NCBI RefSeq assembly: GCF_004364575.1 | Contig: NZ_SOAG01000013.1 | Location: forward strand, 21,576 to 85,575 | Source: Myroides indicus | GTDB taxonomy: Bacteria > Bacteroidota > Bacteroidia > Flavobacteriales > Flavobacteriaceae | Reading direction: 5' to 3' | DNA length: 64,000 nucleotides | Shown here: in pieces, positions 52,336 through 60,619 of the stretch | How positions within the stretch are numbered: position 1 is the stretch's first letter | How the letters are laid out: every line of letters starts with the position of its first letter | Program-made: the position numbers and the translations under genes | Notes under the pieces: generated by a model | Seen by the model: only the letters and a program-made list of their open reading frames with translations | Database searches by the model: none | Told to the model about the DNA's origin: nothing

Positions 52336-54513
52336 ATGACAAAAAAAATAAAAAACAAAAAGAAGAAAAACTTTGATTTTTCTGCCAAAATACTGAAAGT
52401 TATTTCTAAAAACACTCAAAAATCCTATAATTATAAACAAATAGCTGCTCAGCTTGAGATAACAGATACGCAAGGCAGAAACGAAATTATAAAAGAGTTA
52501 AAGCGGCTGCTTTCAGAGCAAAAAATAGAAGAAATCGAAACCGGAAAATACAGATTTGTACCAAATACAAATTATGTAGAAGGTCGCATTGATATGACCG
52601 GTCGTAAAACCGCTTATCTGGTAAGCGAAGAATTAGAAAACGATGTTTTTATTCCGACTAACAACCTTCATAAAGCACTGGATGGCGATTTGGTAAAAGC
52701 CTATATTTACAACAAGCGAAAAGGTAAAAAAGCAGAAGCAGAAGTAGTAGAAATTTTAGAGCGCCACAAAATACACTTTGTAGGAGTAGTTGATTTACAG
52801 AAAAACTTTGCTTTCGTCTCCACTGCCGATACCAAAATGTATACTGATATTTTTATCCCTAAAGACAAAATAGGAGAGGCACAAAACGGAGATGTAGTAG
52901 TAGCAGAAATAGAAGACTGGCCAGAAAAAGCAGATAGTCCGTTTGGAAAAGTAATAAAAATATTAGGCAAGCAAGGAGAACACAATACCGAAATTCACGC
53001 TATTTTAGCTGAATACGGTTTACCAAACGAATTTCCGATTGAAGTGGAAGCTTATACCAATAAATTGGATACATCCATCAGCCCCGAGGAAATTGCAAAG
53101 CGCAGAGATATGCGCGATGTTCTTACTTTTACAATTGATCCGAAAGACGCTAAAGATTTTGACGATGCATTATCCTTTCAGGTATTGGAGAACGGAAACT
53201 ATGAAATAGGTATTCACATTGCCGATGTATCTCATTACGTACAAGAAGACACTGTTTTAGACGATGAAGCTTTTCACCGAAGCACTTCTGTTTATCTGGT
53301 GGATAGAACAATTCCGATGTTACCCGAAGTGTTGTCTAATTTTGCCTGCTCGCTGCGTCCAAATGAAGAAAAGTATACTTTTTCTGCTGTATTTGAACTC
53401 AACAACAAAGCTCAAATTACAAATCAATGGTTTGGAAGAACCGTCACTTATTCCGACCAACGAATGGCTTATGAAGAAGCCCAATATGTTATTGAGACTA
53501 AAGACCGTATCATTCCTGATGAAATTTCAATTACCGGAAAGTCTCAGGAAATTACAGAAGAAATTGCAGAAGCTATTTTAAAATTAAATGACTTAGCTAA
53601 AATTATGCGCTCGAAACGGATGCAGGAAGGAGCCATTTCATTTGATAAAATCGAAGTAAAATTCAACTTAAATGAAAACGACGAACCTATTGGCGTGTTT
53701 TTTAAGCAATCTAAAGATGCCAATCATCTGATTGAAGAATTTATGCTTTTAGCCAACAGAAAAGTTTCAGAATTTATTGGCAAGCAAAAAAAGACATTTG
53801 TTTACCGCATTCACGATGAACCGGATGAAGACAAGCTATTTGGTTTGCAAGCGATTATTTCTAAATTCGGACATTCGTTAAACTTTAAATCATCAAAAAG
53901 CATTTCCCAGTCACTGAATACCCTTTTAAAAGATGTTCAAGGTAAAAAAGAACAAAATCTGGTGGATACACTCGCAATCCGAAGCATGAGTAAAGCTTCG
54001 TATTCTACACACAACATCGGACATTATGGTTTGGCATTTGATTATTATTCACATTTTACTTCACCTATACGTCGTTATCCGGATGTTATGGCACACCGAT
54101 TGCTTCAACATTATCTGGACGGAGGAAAATCTGTAAATGAAGAAGAATTTGAAAAAAAATGCCAGCATTGTTCATCTATGGAAAGCTTGGCAACCAGTGC
54201 CGAACGAGACAGTATAAAATACATGCAGGTAAAATACATGCAAAATCAAAAAGGCAAAGAGTTTGTAGGAGTAATTTCCGGAGTTACAGAATGGGGAATT
54301 TATGTTGAAATTGTAGAAAATAAATGTGAAGGAATGGTGCGAATCCGTGAAATAAAAGATGATTATTACGTTTTTGACGAAAAACAATATGCTTTAGTCG
54401 GCCAAACAACACATAATCTCCTTCAATTAGGCGATGAAGTCATCATTACTGTAAAAAATGCTGATTTAGTAAAAAAACAGTTAGATTTTAACTATATACG
54501 AAAAATAGATTAG
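52336..54513 (+). CDS. rnr: Ribonuclease R
   Basis: 3'-5' exoribonuclease of the RNB family that degrades structured RNA and aids quality control. From the ATG at 52336 it is 725 residues: basic Lys-rich N terminus, cold-shock-like and OB domains (about 65-215), the RNB catalytic domain (about 240-560) with LTFTIDPKDAKDFDDALSF and the Asp cluster, DRTIPMLP, YSTHNIGHYGLAFDYYSHFTSPIRRYPD, and a C-terminal S1 domain (about 635-715). A TTG start seven codons upstream is possible but the ATG fits better. It ends 1 base before the DUF2807 gene, likely one operon. Confidence 0.95.
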   Translation: MTKKIKNKKKKNFDFSAKILKVISKNTQKSYNYKQIAAQLEITDTQGRNEIIKELKRLLSEQKIEEIETGKYRFVPNTNYVEGRIDMTGRKTAYLVSEELENDVFIPTNNLHKALDGDLVKAYIYNKRKGKKAEAEVVEILERHKIHFVGVVDLQKNFAFVSTADTKMYTDIFIPKDKIGEAQNGDVVVAEIEDWPEKADSPFGKVIKILGKQGEHNTEIHAILAEYGLPNEFPIEVEAYTNKLDTSISPEEIAKRRDMRDVLTFTIDPKDAKDFDDALSFQVLENGNYEIGIHIADVSHYVQEDTVLDDEAFHRSTSVYLVDRTIPMLPEVLSNFACSLRPNEEKYTFSAVFELNNKAQITNQWFGRTVTYSDQRMAYEEAQYVIETKDRIIPDEISITGKSQEITEEIAEAILKLNDLAKIMRSKRMQEGAISFDKIEVKFNLNENDEPIGVFFKQSKDANHLIEEFMLLANRKVSEFIGKQKKTFVYRIHDEPDEDKLFGLQAIISKFGHSLNFKSSKSISQSLNTLLKDVQGKKEQNLVDTLAIRSMSKASYSTHNIGHYGLAFDYYSHFTSPIRRYPDVMAHRLLQHYLDGGKSVNEEEFEKKCQHCSSMESLATSAERDSIKYMQVKYMQNQKGKEFVGVISGVTEWGIYVEIVENKCEGMVRIREIKDDYYVFDEKQYALVGQTTHNLLQLGDEVIITVKNADLVKKQLDFNYIRKID

Positions 54514-54514
54514 T

Positions 54515-55192
54515 ATGAAAAAGATAATTATTTTATTGACAATTGGGATTATACAGTTAGGATTTTCTCAAAGCAAAAAAGAAATTGAAGTAGGCGATTT
54601 TTCAAAATTAAGTGTTTATGACAAGATTGAAGTAACCTTAGTATCTTCCGACAATAACAAAGTAGAAATAACCGGAAATGATATAGACAATGTAAGTGTA
54701 GTTAATAAAAACGGTTCTTTAAAAATAAAAATGAACCTTGTAAACAGCTTTCAGGGCGATAATGTCAAAGCTACTTTATACTATAAAAAGTTAGACCAAA
54801 TTACGGCCGAAAGTGGTTCTTCCATCAAAGGAAGTGATCGTATTAAGACAGTTTCTTTAGACGTTAACGCTAAAAACGGTTCAACAATAAACCTCATAGT
54901 TGATTCTGAACGCTTAAACGTAAAAGCAGGATCTGGTTCTATAGCTCAAATATCGGGGAAAGCAAGTGTACAGGATGTTTTGTCAAATTCAGGTGCTAAA
55001 GTGCAAAACAAAGACTTATTGTCAAATCAAACGGATGTAACGGTAAATGCAGGCGGACAAGCAGAAGTAAACGCCGCAGAACTGGTAAATGCAAAAACCA
55101 GAGCAGGAGGGGAGATAATAATATATGGCTCACCTAAAAAAATTAATGAAAAAAGCATTGCCGGAGGAATAATCAAACAGGCAAATAAATAA
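54515..55192 (+). CDS. DUF2807 (GIN) domain exported protein
   Basis: A 225-residue exported protein with a signal peptide (1-18) and a GIN/DUF2807 auto-transporter-adhesin-like head domain made of repeated beta strands; SVYDKIEVTLVSS, TAESGSSIKGSD, and VNAGGQAEVNAAELVNAKTRAGGEI repeat units are the family pattern of a right-handed helix. It starts 1 base after rnr. These are widespread in Bacteroidota; role unknown, possibly cell-surface binding. Confidence in the domain is high, in function low. Confidence 0.85.
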   Translation: MKKIIILLTIGIIQLGFSQSKKEIEVGDFSKLSVYDKIEVTLVSSDNNKVEITGNDIDNVSVVNKNGSLKIKMNLVNSFQGDNVKATLYYKKLDQITAESGSSIKGSDRIKTVSLDVNAKNGSTINLIVDSERLNVKAGSGSIAQISGKASVQDVLSNSGAKVQNKDLLSNQTDVTVNAGGQAEVNAAELVNAKTRAGGEIIIYGSPKKINEKSIAGGIIKQANK

Positions 55193-55289
55193 AATAGAAC
55201 ATCACAGAGTACTTTTGCCATAAAAAGCTGTAAATTGCCAAAATTTACATCGAAAGCTTATTGCTTATGAGTAAAAATTCTGCTTTTTA

Positions 55290-55979
55290 ATGAGTATAAT
55301 GATGGACGATTTTATTACAGGTATATCATTGGGGTTTTTTCTGAGCTTTATGATTGGACCTGTTTTTTTTATTCTGATAGAAACAAGTATTACCAAAGGA
55401 TTCAGAGCCGCTCTTGCCTTTGATTTTGGTGTAGTTTTGGCAGATGCTTTATTTTTTGCCATTGCCTTTTTCAGCAGTTTTCGTCTTATTAACACAATTA
55501 AAGACGATCCTGCTCTTTTTATTTTCGGAGGAATACTCATGATGACTTATGGCGTAATTTCATACGTTAAATTAAAAAGAGTACAAATTGACACTTTGCA
55601 ACTGGCATCGCCAAATTTAAAAAGAGATTATCTCAATTTATTTGCCAAAGGTTTTTTGTTGAACTTTATCAATGTGGGAGTGCTCGGCTTTTGGCTGGCA
55701 ATTATAATCACATTAGGTCCGACTATGGATATGGACACCAATCGGATGTTTACATTTTTTGCATTCACTATTTCAGCCTATTTTGTAACAGATATTTTTA
55801 AAATACTGCTAGCAAAACAACTGCGTAAAAAGCTTACCCCACATAATATTCTTAAAATAAAAAAAATAAGTTCAGTTTTACTTATCATTTTTGGAATGGT
55901 CATTATGGTTAAAGCTTTTTTGCCAGAATCTGGGAGTAATATTAAAATTCCTCTTACACAACAAATAGAAAAGAAATAA
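55290..55979 (+). CDS. LysE-family transporter
   Basis: A 229-residue inner-membrane protein with six hydrophobic segments and the LysE/RhtB family pattern: GISLGFFLSFMIGPVFFILIE near the N terminus (family G-x-x-x-G-P), then LAFDFGVVLADALF and the central loop LKRDYLNLFAKGFLLNFINVGVLGFWL. LysE members export amino acids. At 229 residues it is slightly longer than typical. It is followed by a perfect bidirectional palindrome that ends transcription before the tRNA-Cys gene. Substrate unknown. Confidence 0.87.
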   Translation: MSIMMDDFITGISLGFFLSFMIGPVFFILIETSITKGFRAALAFDFGVVLADALFFAIAFFSSFRLINTIKDDPALFIFGGILMMTYGVISYVKLKRVQIDTLQLASPNLKRDYLNLFAKGFLLNFINVGVLGFWLAIIITLGPTMDMDTNRMFTFFAFTISAYFVTDIFKILLAKQLRKKLTPHNILKIKKISSVLLIIFGMVIMVKAFLPESGSNIKIPLTQQIEKK

Positions 55980-55994
55980 ACATATCCAGAAAAG

Positions 55995-56032
55995 AACAAA
56001 CAAGGCGTTACAATTGTAACGCCTTGTTTGTT
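55995..56032. terminator. Perfect palindromic terminator after the LysE gene
   Basis: A 38-base perfect palindrome (19-base arms centred on AATT), with GGCGTTAC and its complement in the stem; followed by T-rich sequence on both strands. Confidence 0.85.
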
Positions 56033-56041
56033 TATAAAACA

Positions 56042-56069
56042 AAAAAAGGATAGTTTTCTATCCTTTTTT
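56042..56069. terminator. Terminator of tRNA-Cys
   Basis: AAAAAAGGATAG (56042-56053) and CTATCCTTTTTT (56058-56069) with a 4-base loop, lying directly after the tRNA on the minus strand. Confidence 0.85.
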
Positions 56070-56072
56070 GCG

Positions 56073-56143
56073 AGGCATCGAGCGGATTCGAACCGCTGTA
56101 GACGGTTTTGCAGACCGCTTCCTAGCCACTCGGACACGATGCC
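56073..56143 (-). tRNA. tRNA-Cys (anticodon GCA)
   Basis: The minus strand folds into a 71-base cloverleaf: acceptor stem GGCATCG pairing with CGATGCC, a D-arm with GAGTGGCTAGG, an anticodon stem with loop CTGCAAA (GCA anticodon), and a T-arm with GGTTCGAATCC. The discriminator base is U, the expected identity base for tRNA-Cys. No CCA is encoded. The gene is flanked by its own terminator at 56042-56069. Confidence 0.96.
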
Positions 56144-56233
56144 GTTTTCCTTTATTGGAATGCAAACATAGGAATTATTATTTAAATATAAAAACAGTTT
56201 TAAAGTGTTTTTTTATTGCTCCTTTTTTAAAAA

Positions 56234-56590
56234 TTATCTAATCCCGTACATTTCAATTGTTACAGATTCTACATCTCCACCAATTGGAGGATTTATTTTA
56301 GAAACAGCTACTTTTACTTCTTCCACTAAATTTATTTCAATCAATATCCTATCAATAATACGCTGACAAACACTTTCTAACAACTTTGACCTTTTGTCCA
56401 TTTCTTCTTTTACAATCTTATTCAGATGAACATAATCAATCGTATCAGCTAATTCATCTGACACCGCCGATGTGGTAAAATTTCCTCTTGCTTCCAAATC
56501 TACTCTGTAATCAGATCCTATTTTTGCCTCTTCATCCATACAACCGTGAAAAGAAAACGTTCTTATATTGTTTAACCTTATAATTCCCAT
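56234..56590 (-). CDS. folB: Dihydroneopterin aldolase
   Basis: Folate pathway enzyme that converts 7,8-dihydroneopterin to 6-hydroxymethyl-dihydropterin. The 118-residue sequence has IRLNNIRTFSFHGCMDEEAKIG (active-site start), the conserved ADTIDYVHLNKIV and LLESVCQRIIDRIL, and VAVSKINPPIGGDVESV containing the catalytic Lys. Typical FolB length, an octameric T-fold enzyme. It is convergent with tRNA-Cys and divergent from glnS. Other folate genes are not in the window. Confidence 0.93.
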   Translation of the reverse strand: MGIIRLNNIRTFSFHGCMDEEAKIGSDYRVDLEARGNFTTSAVSDELADTIDYVHLNKIVKEEMDKRSKLLESVCQRIIDRILIEINLVEEVKVAVSKINPPIGGDVESVTIEMYGIR

Positions 56591-56685
56591 AATTTTTTTG
56601 TAGGTTTAAAGGGTATAAAATTAATAATTACGCTGACATTTTTGCTTTCTTATTTCAAAAATTCATCGCATTATCCGTTTTTTAA

Positions 56686-56693
56686 TACCTTTG
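56686..56693 (+). promoter_or_regulatory. Bacteroidota -7 element for glnS
   Basis: TACCTTTG, 20 bases before the ATG at 56714; the longer frame starting at 56642 would begin upstream of the promoter and is rejected. Confidence 0.55.
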
Positions 56694-56713
56694 TAGTTAT
56701 AATATTTATATCC

Positions 56714-58396
56714 ATGTCAACAAAAGAAAAATCATTAAATTTTATTGAACAAATTATCGAAGAGGATTTAAAAAACGGCTTATCACAAGAAAAGCTTCAT
56801 TTCCGTTTTCCTCCTGAACCTAATGGATATTTACACATAGGTCACGCGAGTTCTATTTGTTTAAATTTTGGATTGGGATTAAAATACAATGCGCCTGTTA
56901 ATTTGCGTTTTGACGATACCAACCCGTCAAAAGAAGAACAAGAATTTGTTGACGCGATCAAAAATGACGTGTCCTGGCTGGGTTATGAATGGGCTAATGA
57001 AGTATATGCATCTGATTATTTTCAGCAGTTATATGAATGGGCAATTCAGATGATTAAAAGTGATAAAGCTTATGTGGATAGTCAAACATCCGAAGAAATA
57101 GCCATACAGAAAGGAACACCGACTGCACCCGGAACAAATAGCCCGTATAGAAACCGAACCGTTGAAGAAAATTTAGAGCTGTTTGAGCGAATGAAAAACG
57201 GAGAGTTTGAAGAAGGTACACATATTTTAAGAGCTAAAATAGACATGGCTCACAAAAATATGTTGATGCGGGATCCGATTATGTATCGTATCATTAATAA
57301 AGAACACCACAGAACAAAAAATCAATGGCATATTTACCCGATGTACGACTGGGCCCATGGAGAAAGTGATTATCTGGAAAGCATTTCGCATTCATTTTGC
57401 ACACTCGAATTTTTGCCGCACAGAGAGCTTTACGATTGGTTTTTAGATCAGATTGTAGAAAACGATAAAATACGCCCAAAACAACGTGAATTTGCCCGTA
57501 GAAATCTATCCCATACCGTAGTTAGCAAACGTAAACTCGCCCGATTAGTTTCTGAAGGTCACGTAACTGGTTGGGATGATCCTCGCATGTCTACTATTTC
57601 TGGATTGAGAAGAAGAGGGTACACGCCTGCCTCTATCCGAAATTATGCAGACACTATCGGTATTGCCAAACGCGAAAACCTAATTGATGTTTCTTTACTT
57701 GAGTTTTGTATTCGTGAAGATCTGAATAAAGTTGCACCTCGCGTAATGGCTGTTTTAGATCCGGTAAAATTAATTATCACTAATTATCCGCAAGGACAGC
57801 AAGAATGGCTGGATGCTGAAAACAACCCGGAAGAAGAAATAATGACTTACAGAAAAGTTCCCTTTTCAAAAGAATTATACATTGAAAGAGAAGATTTTAA
57901 AGAGGAAGCGAACAGCAAATTCTTCCGCTTGACTTTAGGCAAAGAAGTACGCCTTAAAAATGCATATATCATTAAAGGGGAGAGCGTAATTAAAGATGAA
58001 CAAGGGAATATTACTGAGATTCATGCAACATATGATCCTGAAAGCAGAAGCGGAAGCGGAACAGAAGCGAGCAAGCGAAAAGTAAAAGGAACGATTCACT
58101 GGGTATCTATACCTCATGCTATAGAAGCCGAAATCCGAATATATGACCGTTTGTTTACAGATGAAAATCCCGACGGAAATAAAGAGGTTGATTTTTTAGA
58201 ATTTGTCAATCCTGCTTCACTTGAAATTGTAAAAGGATATCTAGAGCCAAGTCTCAAAAATAGCCAAGAAGGGGATAAATTCCAATTCCAAAGACTCGGT
58301 TACTTTTGCGTAGATAAAGACAGCAGAGAAGGAGCTCTTATCTTTAATAAAACGGTAGGTTTAAGAGATACATGGGCAAAGATTGATCAAAAATAA
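56714..58396 (+). CDS. glnS: Glutaminyl-tRNA synthetase
   Basis: Class I synthetase charging tRNA-Gln. From the ATG at 56714 it is 560 residues: the HIGH motif in PPEPNGYLHIGHASSI (about 34-49), the GlnRS insert LRFDDTNP, YPMYDWAHGESDYLE, and the KMSKS-type VVSKRKLARLV (about 272-282), followed by the beta-barrel anticodon-binding domain. Having both this and gltX means direct glutaminylation of tRNA-Gln instead of the GatCAB route. It is terminated by the hairpin at 58415-58458. Confidence 0.95.
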   Translation: MSTKEKSLNFIEQIIEEDLKNGLSQEKLHFRFPPEPNGYLHIGHASSICLNFGLGLKYNAPVNLRFDDTNPSKEEQEFVDAIKNDVSWLGYEWANEVYASDYFQQLYEWAIQMIKSDKAYVDSQTSEEIAIQKGTPTAPGTNSPYRNRTVEENLELFERMKNGEFEEGTHILRAKIDMAHKNMLMRDPIMYRIINKEHHRTKNQWHIYPMYDWAHGESDYLESISHSFCTLEFLPHRELYDWFLDQIVENDKIRPKQREFARRNLSHTVVSKRKLARLVSEGHVTGWDDPRMSTISGLRRRGYTPASIRNYADTIGIAKRENLIDVSLLEFCIREDLNKVAPRVMAVLDPVKLIITNYPQGQQEWLDAENNPEEEIMTYRKVPFSKELYIEREDFKEEANSKFFRLTLGKEVRLKNAYIIKGESVIKDEQGNITEIHATYDPESRSGSGTEASKRKVKGTIHWVSIPHAIEAEIRIYDRLFTDENPDGNKEVDFLEFVNPASLEIVKGYLEPSLKNSQEGDKFQFQRLGYFCVDKDSREGALIFNKTVGLRDTWAKIDQK

Positions 58397-58414
58397 ATTT
58401 CCCTATTTTTTCAC

Positions 58415-58458
58415 AAAAAGACATTTTAACTCCTCATTAACAGTTAAAATGTCTTTTT
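58415..58458. terminator. Terminator of glnS
   Basis: AAAAAGACATTTTAACT and AGTTAAAATGTCTTTTT arms with a loop of about 10 bases, ending in a run of T. Confidence 0.88.
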
Positions 58459-58499
58459 TTTTATAATTTTAGACATATAACTTTAAAAAAATTAATGCT

Positions 58500-58841
58500 A
58501 TGTCAAATCATTTAGGAAACACATTAGCTGCATTAGTAGTAGGTGCAGCCATCGGAGTTGGAGCAGGAATTCTATTCGCTCCCGATGAAGGAAAAAAAAC
58601 TCGTAAAAAAATTAAAAAATCATTTGATCAATCCAGAGATGATTTATCGGACAAAATTGACGATTTAAAAAATCAGGTTCGACATGTTGTTGAAAGAAAA
58701 AAACACGATTTAGAAGATAGTATAGATCATTTCGTTTCTACTGCAGGAAAAAAGAGAGATGAAGTTATTACAGCTTTAGAAAAAAAACTAGCTGAATTAA
58801 AAAAAGAAACCGAAAAAGTAGCGGCAAACGCTAAAAAGTAA
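58500..58841 (+). CDS. YtxH-family stress protein
   Basis: A 113-residue protein with an N-terminal membrane-associating glycine-rich helix (TLAALVVGAAIGVGAGILFAP, about 8-28) and a coiled-coil tail of alternating Lys/Glu/Asp, matching the YtxH family of general-stress membrane-associated proteins. It starts a three-gene run with a holin-like protein and a small basic protein (17- and 12-base gaps), likely one operon and possibly an envelope stress module. No catalytic residues. Function inferred from the family. Confidence 0.82.
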   Translation: MSNHLGNTLAALVVGAAIGVGAGILFAPDEGKKTRKKIKKSFDQSRDDLSDKIDDLKNQVRHVVERKKHDLEDSIDHFVSTAGKKRDEVITALEKKLAELKKETEKVAANAKK

Positions 58842-58858
58842 CTTTATACCAGTAGGTA

Positions 58859-59209
58859 ATGGCATACAAGGATATTAAAAGAGATTTTAGCGATATAAAA
58901 GAAAACTCTAAAGAGTTTTTCGACTCCAGTTTACAATACTACCGCTTATTAAGTTTTAAGATAAGTGCTAAAGCTGCTAGTGTTTTTATGACACTTATCT
59001 TATTAGCTTTATTTTTAATGATGACTCTTTTATTTTTATCACTGTCTGCTGCTTTTGCTATAGGAAGCGCTTTAGAAAGTACTCAGCTAGGTTTTTTAAT
59101 TATAGGAGGAGTATATATTTTAGCTACTCTGATTGCTTACTTCTGCCGTAAATCTATTGTAGAAAAACCAGTTATAAAAAAACTGTCTGAAATTATTTTT
59201 AACGACTAA
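58859..59209 (+). CDS. Holin-like membrane protein (Phage_holin_3_6/YqjE-like)
   Basis: A 116-residue protein with a polar N terminus and two membrane helices (about 37-67 and 79-96: FMTLILLALFLMMTLLFLS and LGFLIIGGVYILATLIAYF), matching the holin-X/YqjE-like family found beside YtxH genes. It is not evidence of a prophage: no other phage gene is present. Part of the YtxH triad; function unknown. Confidence 0.78.
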   Translation: MAYKDIKRDFSDIKENSKEFFDSSLQYYRLLSFKISAKAASVFMTLILLALFLMMTLLFLSLSAAFAIGSALESTQLGFLIIGGVYILATLIAYFCRKSIVEKPVIKKLSEIIFND

Positions 59210-59221
59210 AATAAAGATCTT

Positions 59222-59476
59222 ATGAGAAAAAGCTATTCTTCTTTTGAAGAAATTAATGGAGATTTGCAGATTTTAAAGGTTAAACGCGAATTACATTATC
59301 AGAAGATTCTTAGTTCTGCAGACGATTTGAAAGAAGGACTATCGCCTGAGAGAATCATTAAAAATACTTTTAGTTTACTAATAGGTCAGGTAAGAAATTC
59401 GGGAGGGCTACAAGCTCTTCTAATAACATCAATACTAAAATACTTTTTTAATCGAAAAAAGTCGAATAATAAATAA
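59222..59476 (+). CDS. Small protein of the YtxH triad, unknown function
   Basis: An 84-residue protein with charged helical N-terminal half (about 1-40) and a hydrophobic stretch (about 62-75) ending in FNRKKSNNK. It follows the holin-like gene by 12 bases and ends before a strong terminator. In flavobacteria such small genes often close the YtxH operon. No motif is recognised, so function is unknown. Confidence 0.7.
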   Translation: MRKSYSSFEEINGDLQILKVKRELHYQKILSSADDLKEGLSPERIIKNTFSLLIGQVRNSGGLQALLITSILKYFFNRKKSNNK

Positions 59477-59490
59477 TCCATTAATTTTAT

Positions 59491-59537
59491 AAAAAAGATG
59501 GGGCTGTCTTAAGTTGTAAGACAGCCCCATCTTTTTT
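59491..59537. terminator. Strong bidirectional terminator after the YtxH triad
   Basis: Twenty-one-base arms, GATGGGGCTGTCTTA and its complement at the core, with A6 and T6 flanks; it can serve the convergent SPFH gene as well. Confidence 0.92.
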
Positions 59538-60489
59538 ACATTTCCTGATCTTTTTTATTATCTTTTCTTTTTTTAGCTTCATTATCTCTTTTAAAAGCTT
59601 CATCCGTTTCTTTTAGCTTACTTGTTGCTGCAAATGATGTTATCATACTGCTGAGCATTTCCGTTGCTGCAGAAGGTGCGTTTGGAAGTAATATCAGATT
59701 AGATCTGGAATCGGATCCTACTGCCTGTAAAGTATCGTAATGCTGGGTTACTACAATTAAAGCTGAAGCTTCCTGTGAATTAATTCCTACTTTATTTAAT
59801 ATATCTACACTTTCAACCAATCCTTGCGCAATTTCTCTTCTTTGATCTGCAATTCCTTGTCCCTGTAATCTTTTTGATTCAGCTTCAGCTCTTGCTTTTG
59901 CTACAATTCGGATTCTGCTGGCTTCAGCCTCGTATTCAGCAGCTACTTTTTCCCGATCAGCCGCATTAATACGGTTCATGGCATTTTTTACTTGAATATC
60001 CGGGTCAATATCAGTTATAAGTGTATTTATAATGTCGTATCCATAAGTTGTCATTGCTTCATTCAGCTCTCGTTTTACAGCTACAGCAATATTATCTTTT
60101 CGCTCAAATACGTCATCTAAAATCAATTTAGGCACTTCAGCACGTACAACGTCAAAAACATAAGATGTAATCTGATCATGCGGATATTCCAACTTGTAAA
60201 AAGCATCGTAAACTTTTTCAGGGATTACCTTAAACTGAACAGAAACTTTTAGCTTAACAAAAACATTATCTTTCGTTTTTGTTTCAATTATCACGTCTAA
60301 TTGTTGAATTTTGAGGTTAACAACTCCAGCTATGCGATCCACAAAAGGTATTTTGAGCTGAAGACCTGAATGTCTGATACTGTTAAACTTTCCGAATCGC
60401 TGAACAATAGCTGCCGATTGCTGTTTCACAGTAAAAAATGCTAAGAAGAGCAATACAACAGCAACAAAAATGATAATGTAAAGAGGCAT
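59536..60489 (-). CDS. SPFH/stomatin-like (band 7) membrane protein
   Basis: A 317-residue protein with one N-terminal membrane helix (about 3-20), a SPFH/band 7 domain (about 20-200: AIVQRFGKFNSIRHSGLQLKIPF and YDIINTLITDIDPD), a long coiled coil rich in Ala/Glu/Arg (about 170-225) and a basic tail. This is the stomatin/QmcA layout, a scaffold of membrane microdomains often paired with NfeD or proteases; no NfeD gene is adjacent here. It stands alone, ending inside a strong terminator. Confidence 0.9.
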   Translation of the reverse strand: MPLYIIIFVAVVLLFLAFFTVKQQSAAIVQRFGKFNSIRHSGLQLKIPFVDRIAGVVNLKIQQLDVIIETKTKDNVFVKLKVSVQFKVIPEKVYDAFYKLEYPHDQITSYVFDVVRAEVPKLILDDVFERKDNIAVAVKRELNEAMTTYGYDIINTLITDIDPDIQVKNAMNRINAADREKVAAEYEAEASRIRIVAKARAEAESKRLQGQGIADQRREIAQGLVESVDILNKVGINSQEASALIVVTQHYDTLQAVGSDSRSNLILLPNAPSAATEMLSSMITSFAATSKLKETDEAFKRDNEAKKRKDNKKDQEM

Positions 60490-60592
60490 AATATTTTTAA
60501 TTTACCGATTAAGCATATAAAATAACAAAAAAAATATTAGATTTTAAATTATTCATTAATATTTAAAATTATAAAGATATATTCATTAATAA

Positions 60593-60616
60593 AAAATCTC
60601 CCCGTTGGGAGATTTT
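60593..60616. terminator. Terminator of the Ig-repeat lipoprotein
   Basis: AAAATCTCCC and GGGAGATTTT arms with loop CGTT, directly after the minus-strand stop at 60620. Confidence 0.8.
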
Positions 60617-60619
60617 AAT

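Noticed and set aside
55778..56137. Minus-strand frame across the tRNA-Cys and LysE end
   Set aside because: Passes through the tRNA, two terminators and the LysE gene; no family similarity.
58859..59209. Holin-like gene as a sign of a prophage
   Set aside because: No other phage gene nearby; this family accompanies YtxH genes in normal chromosomes.
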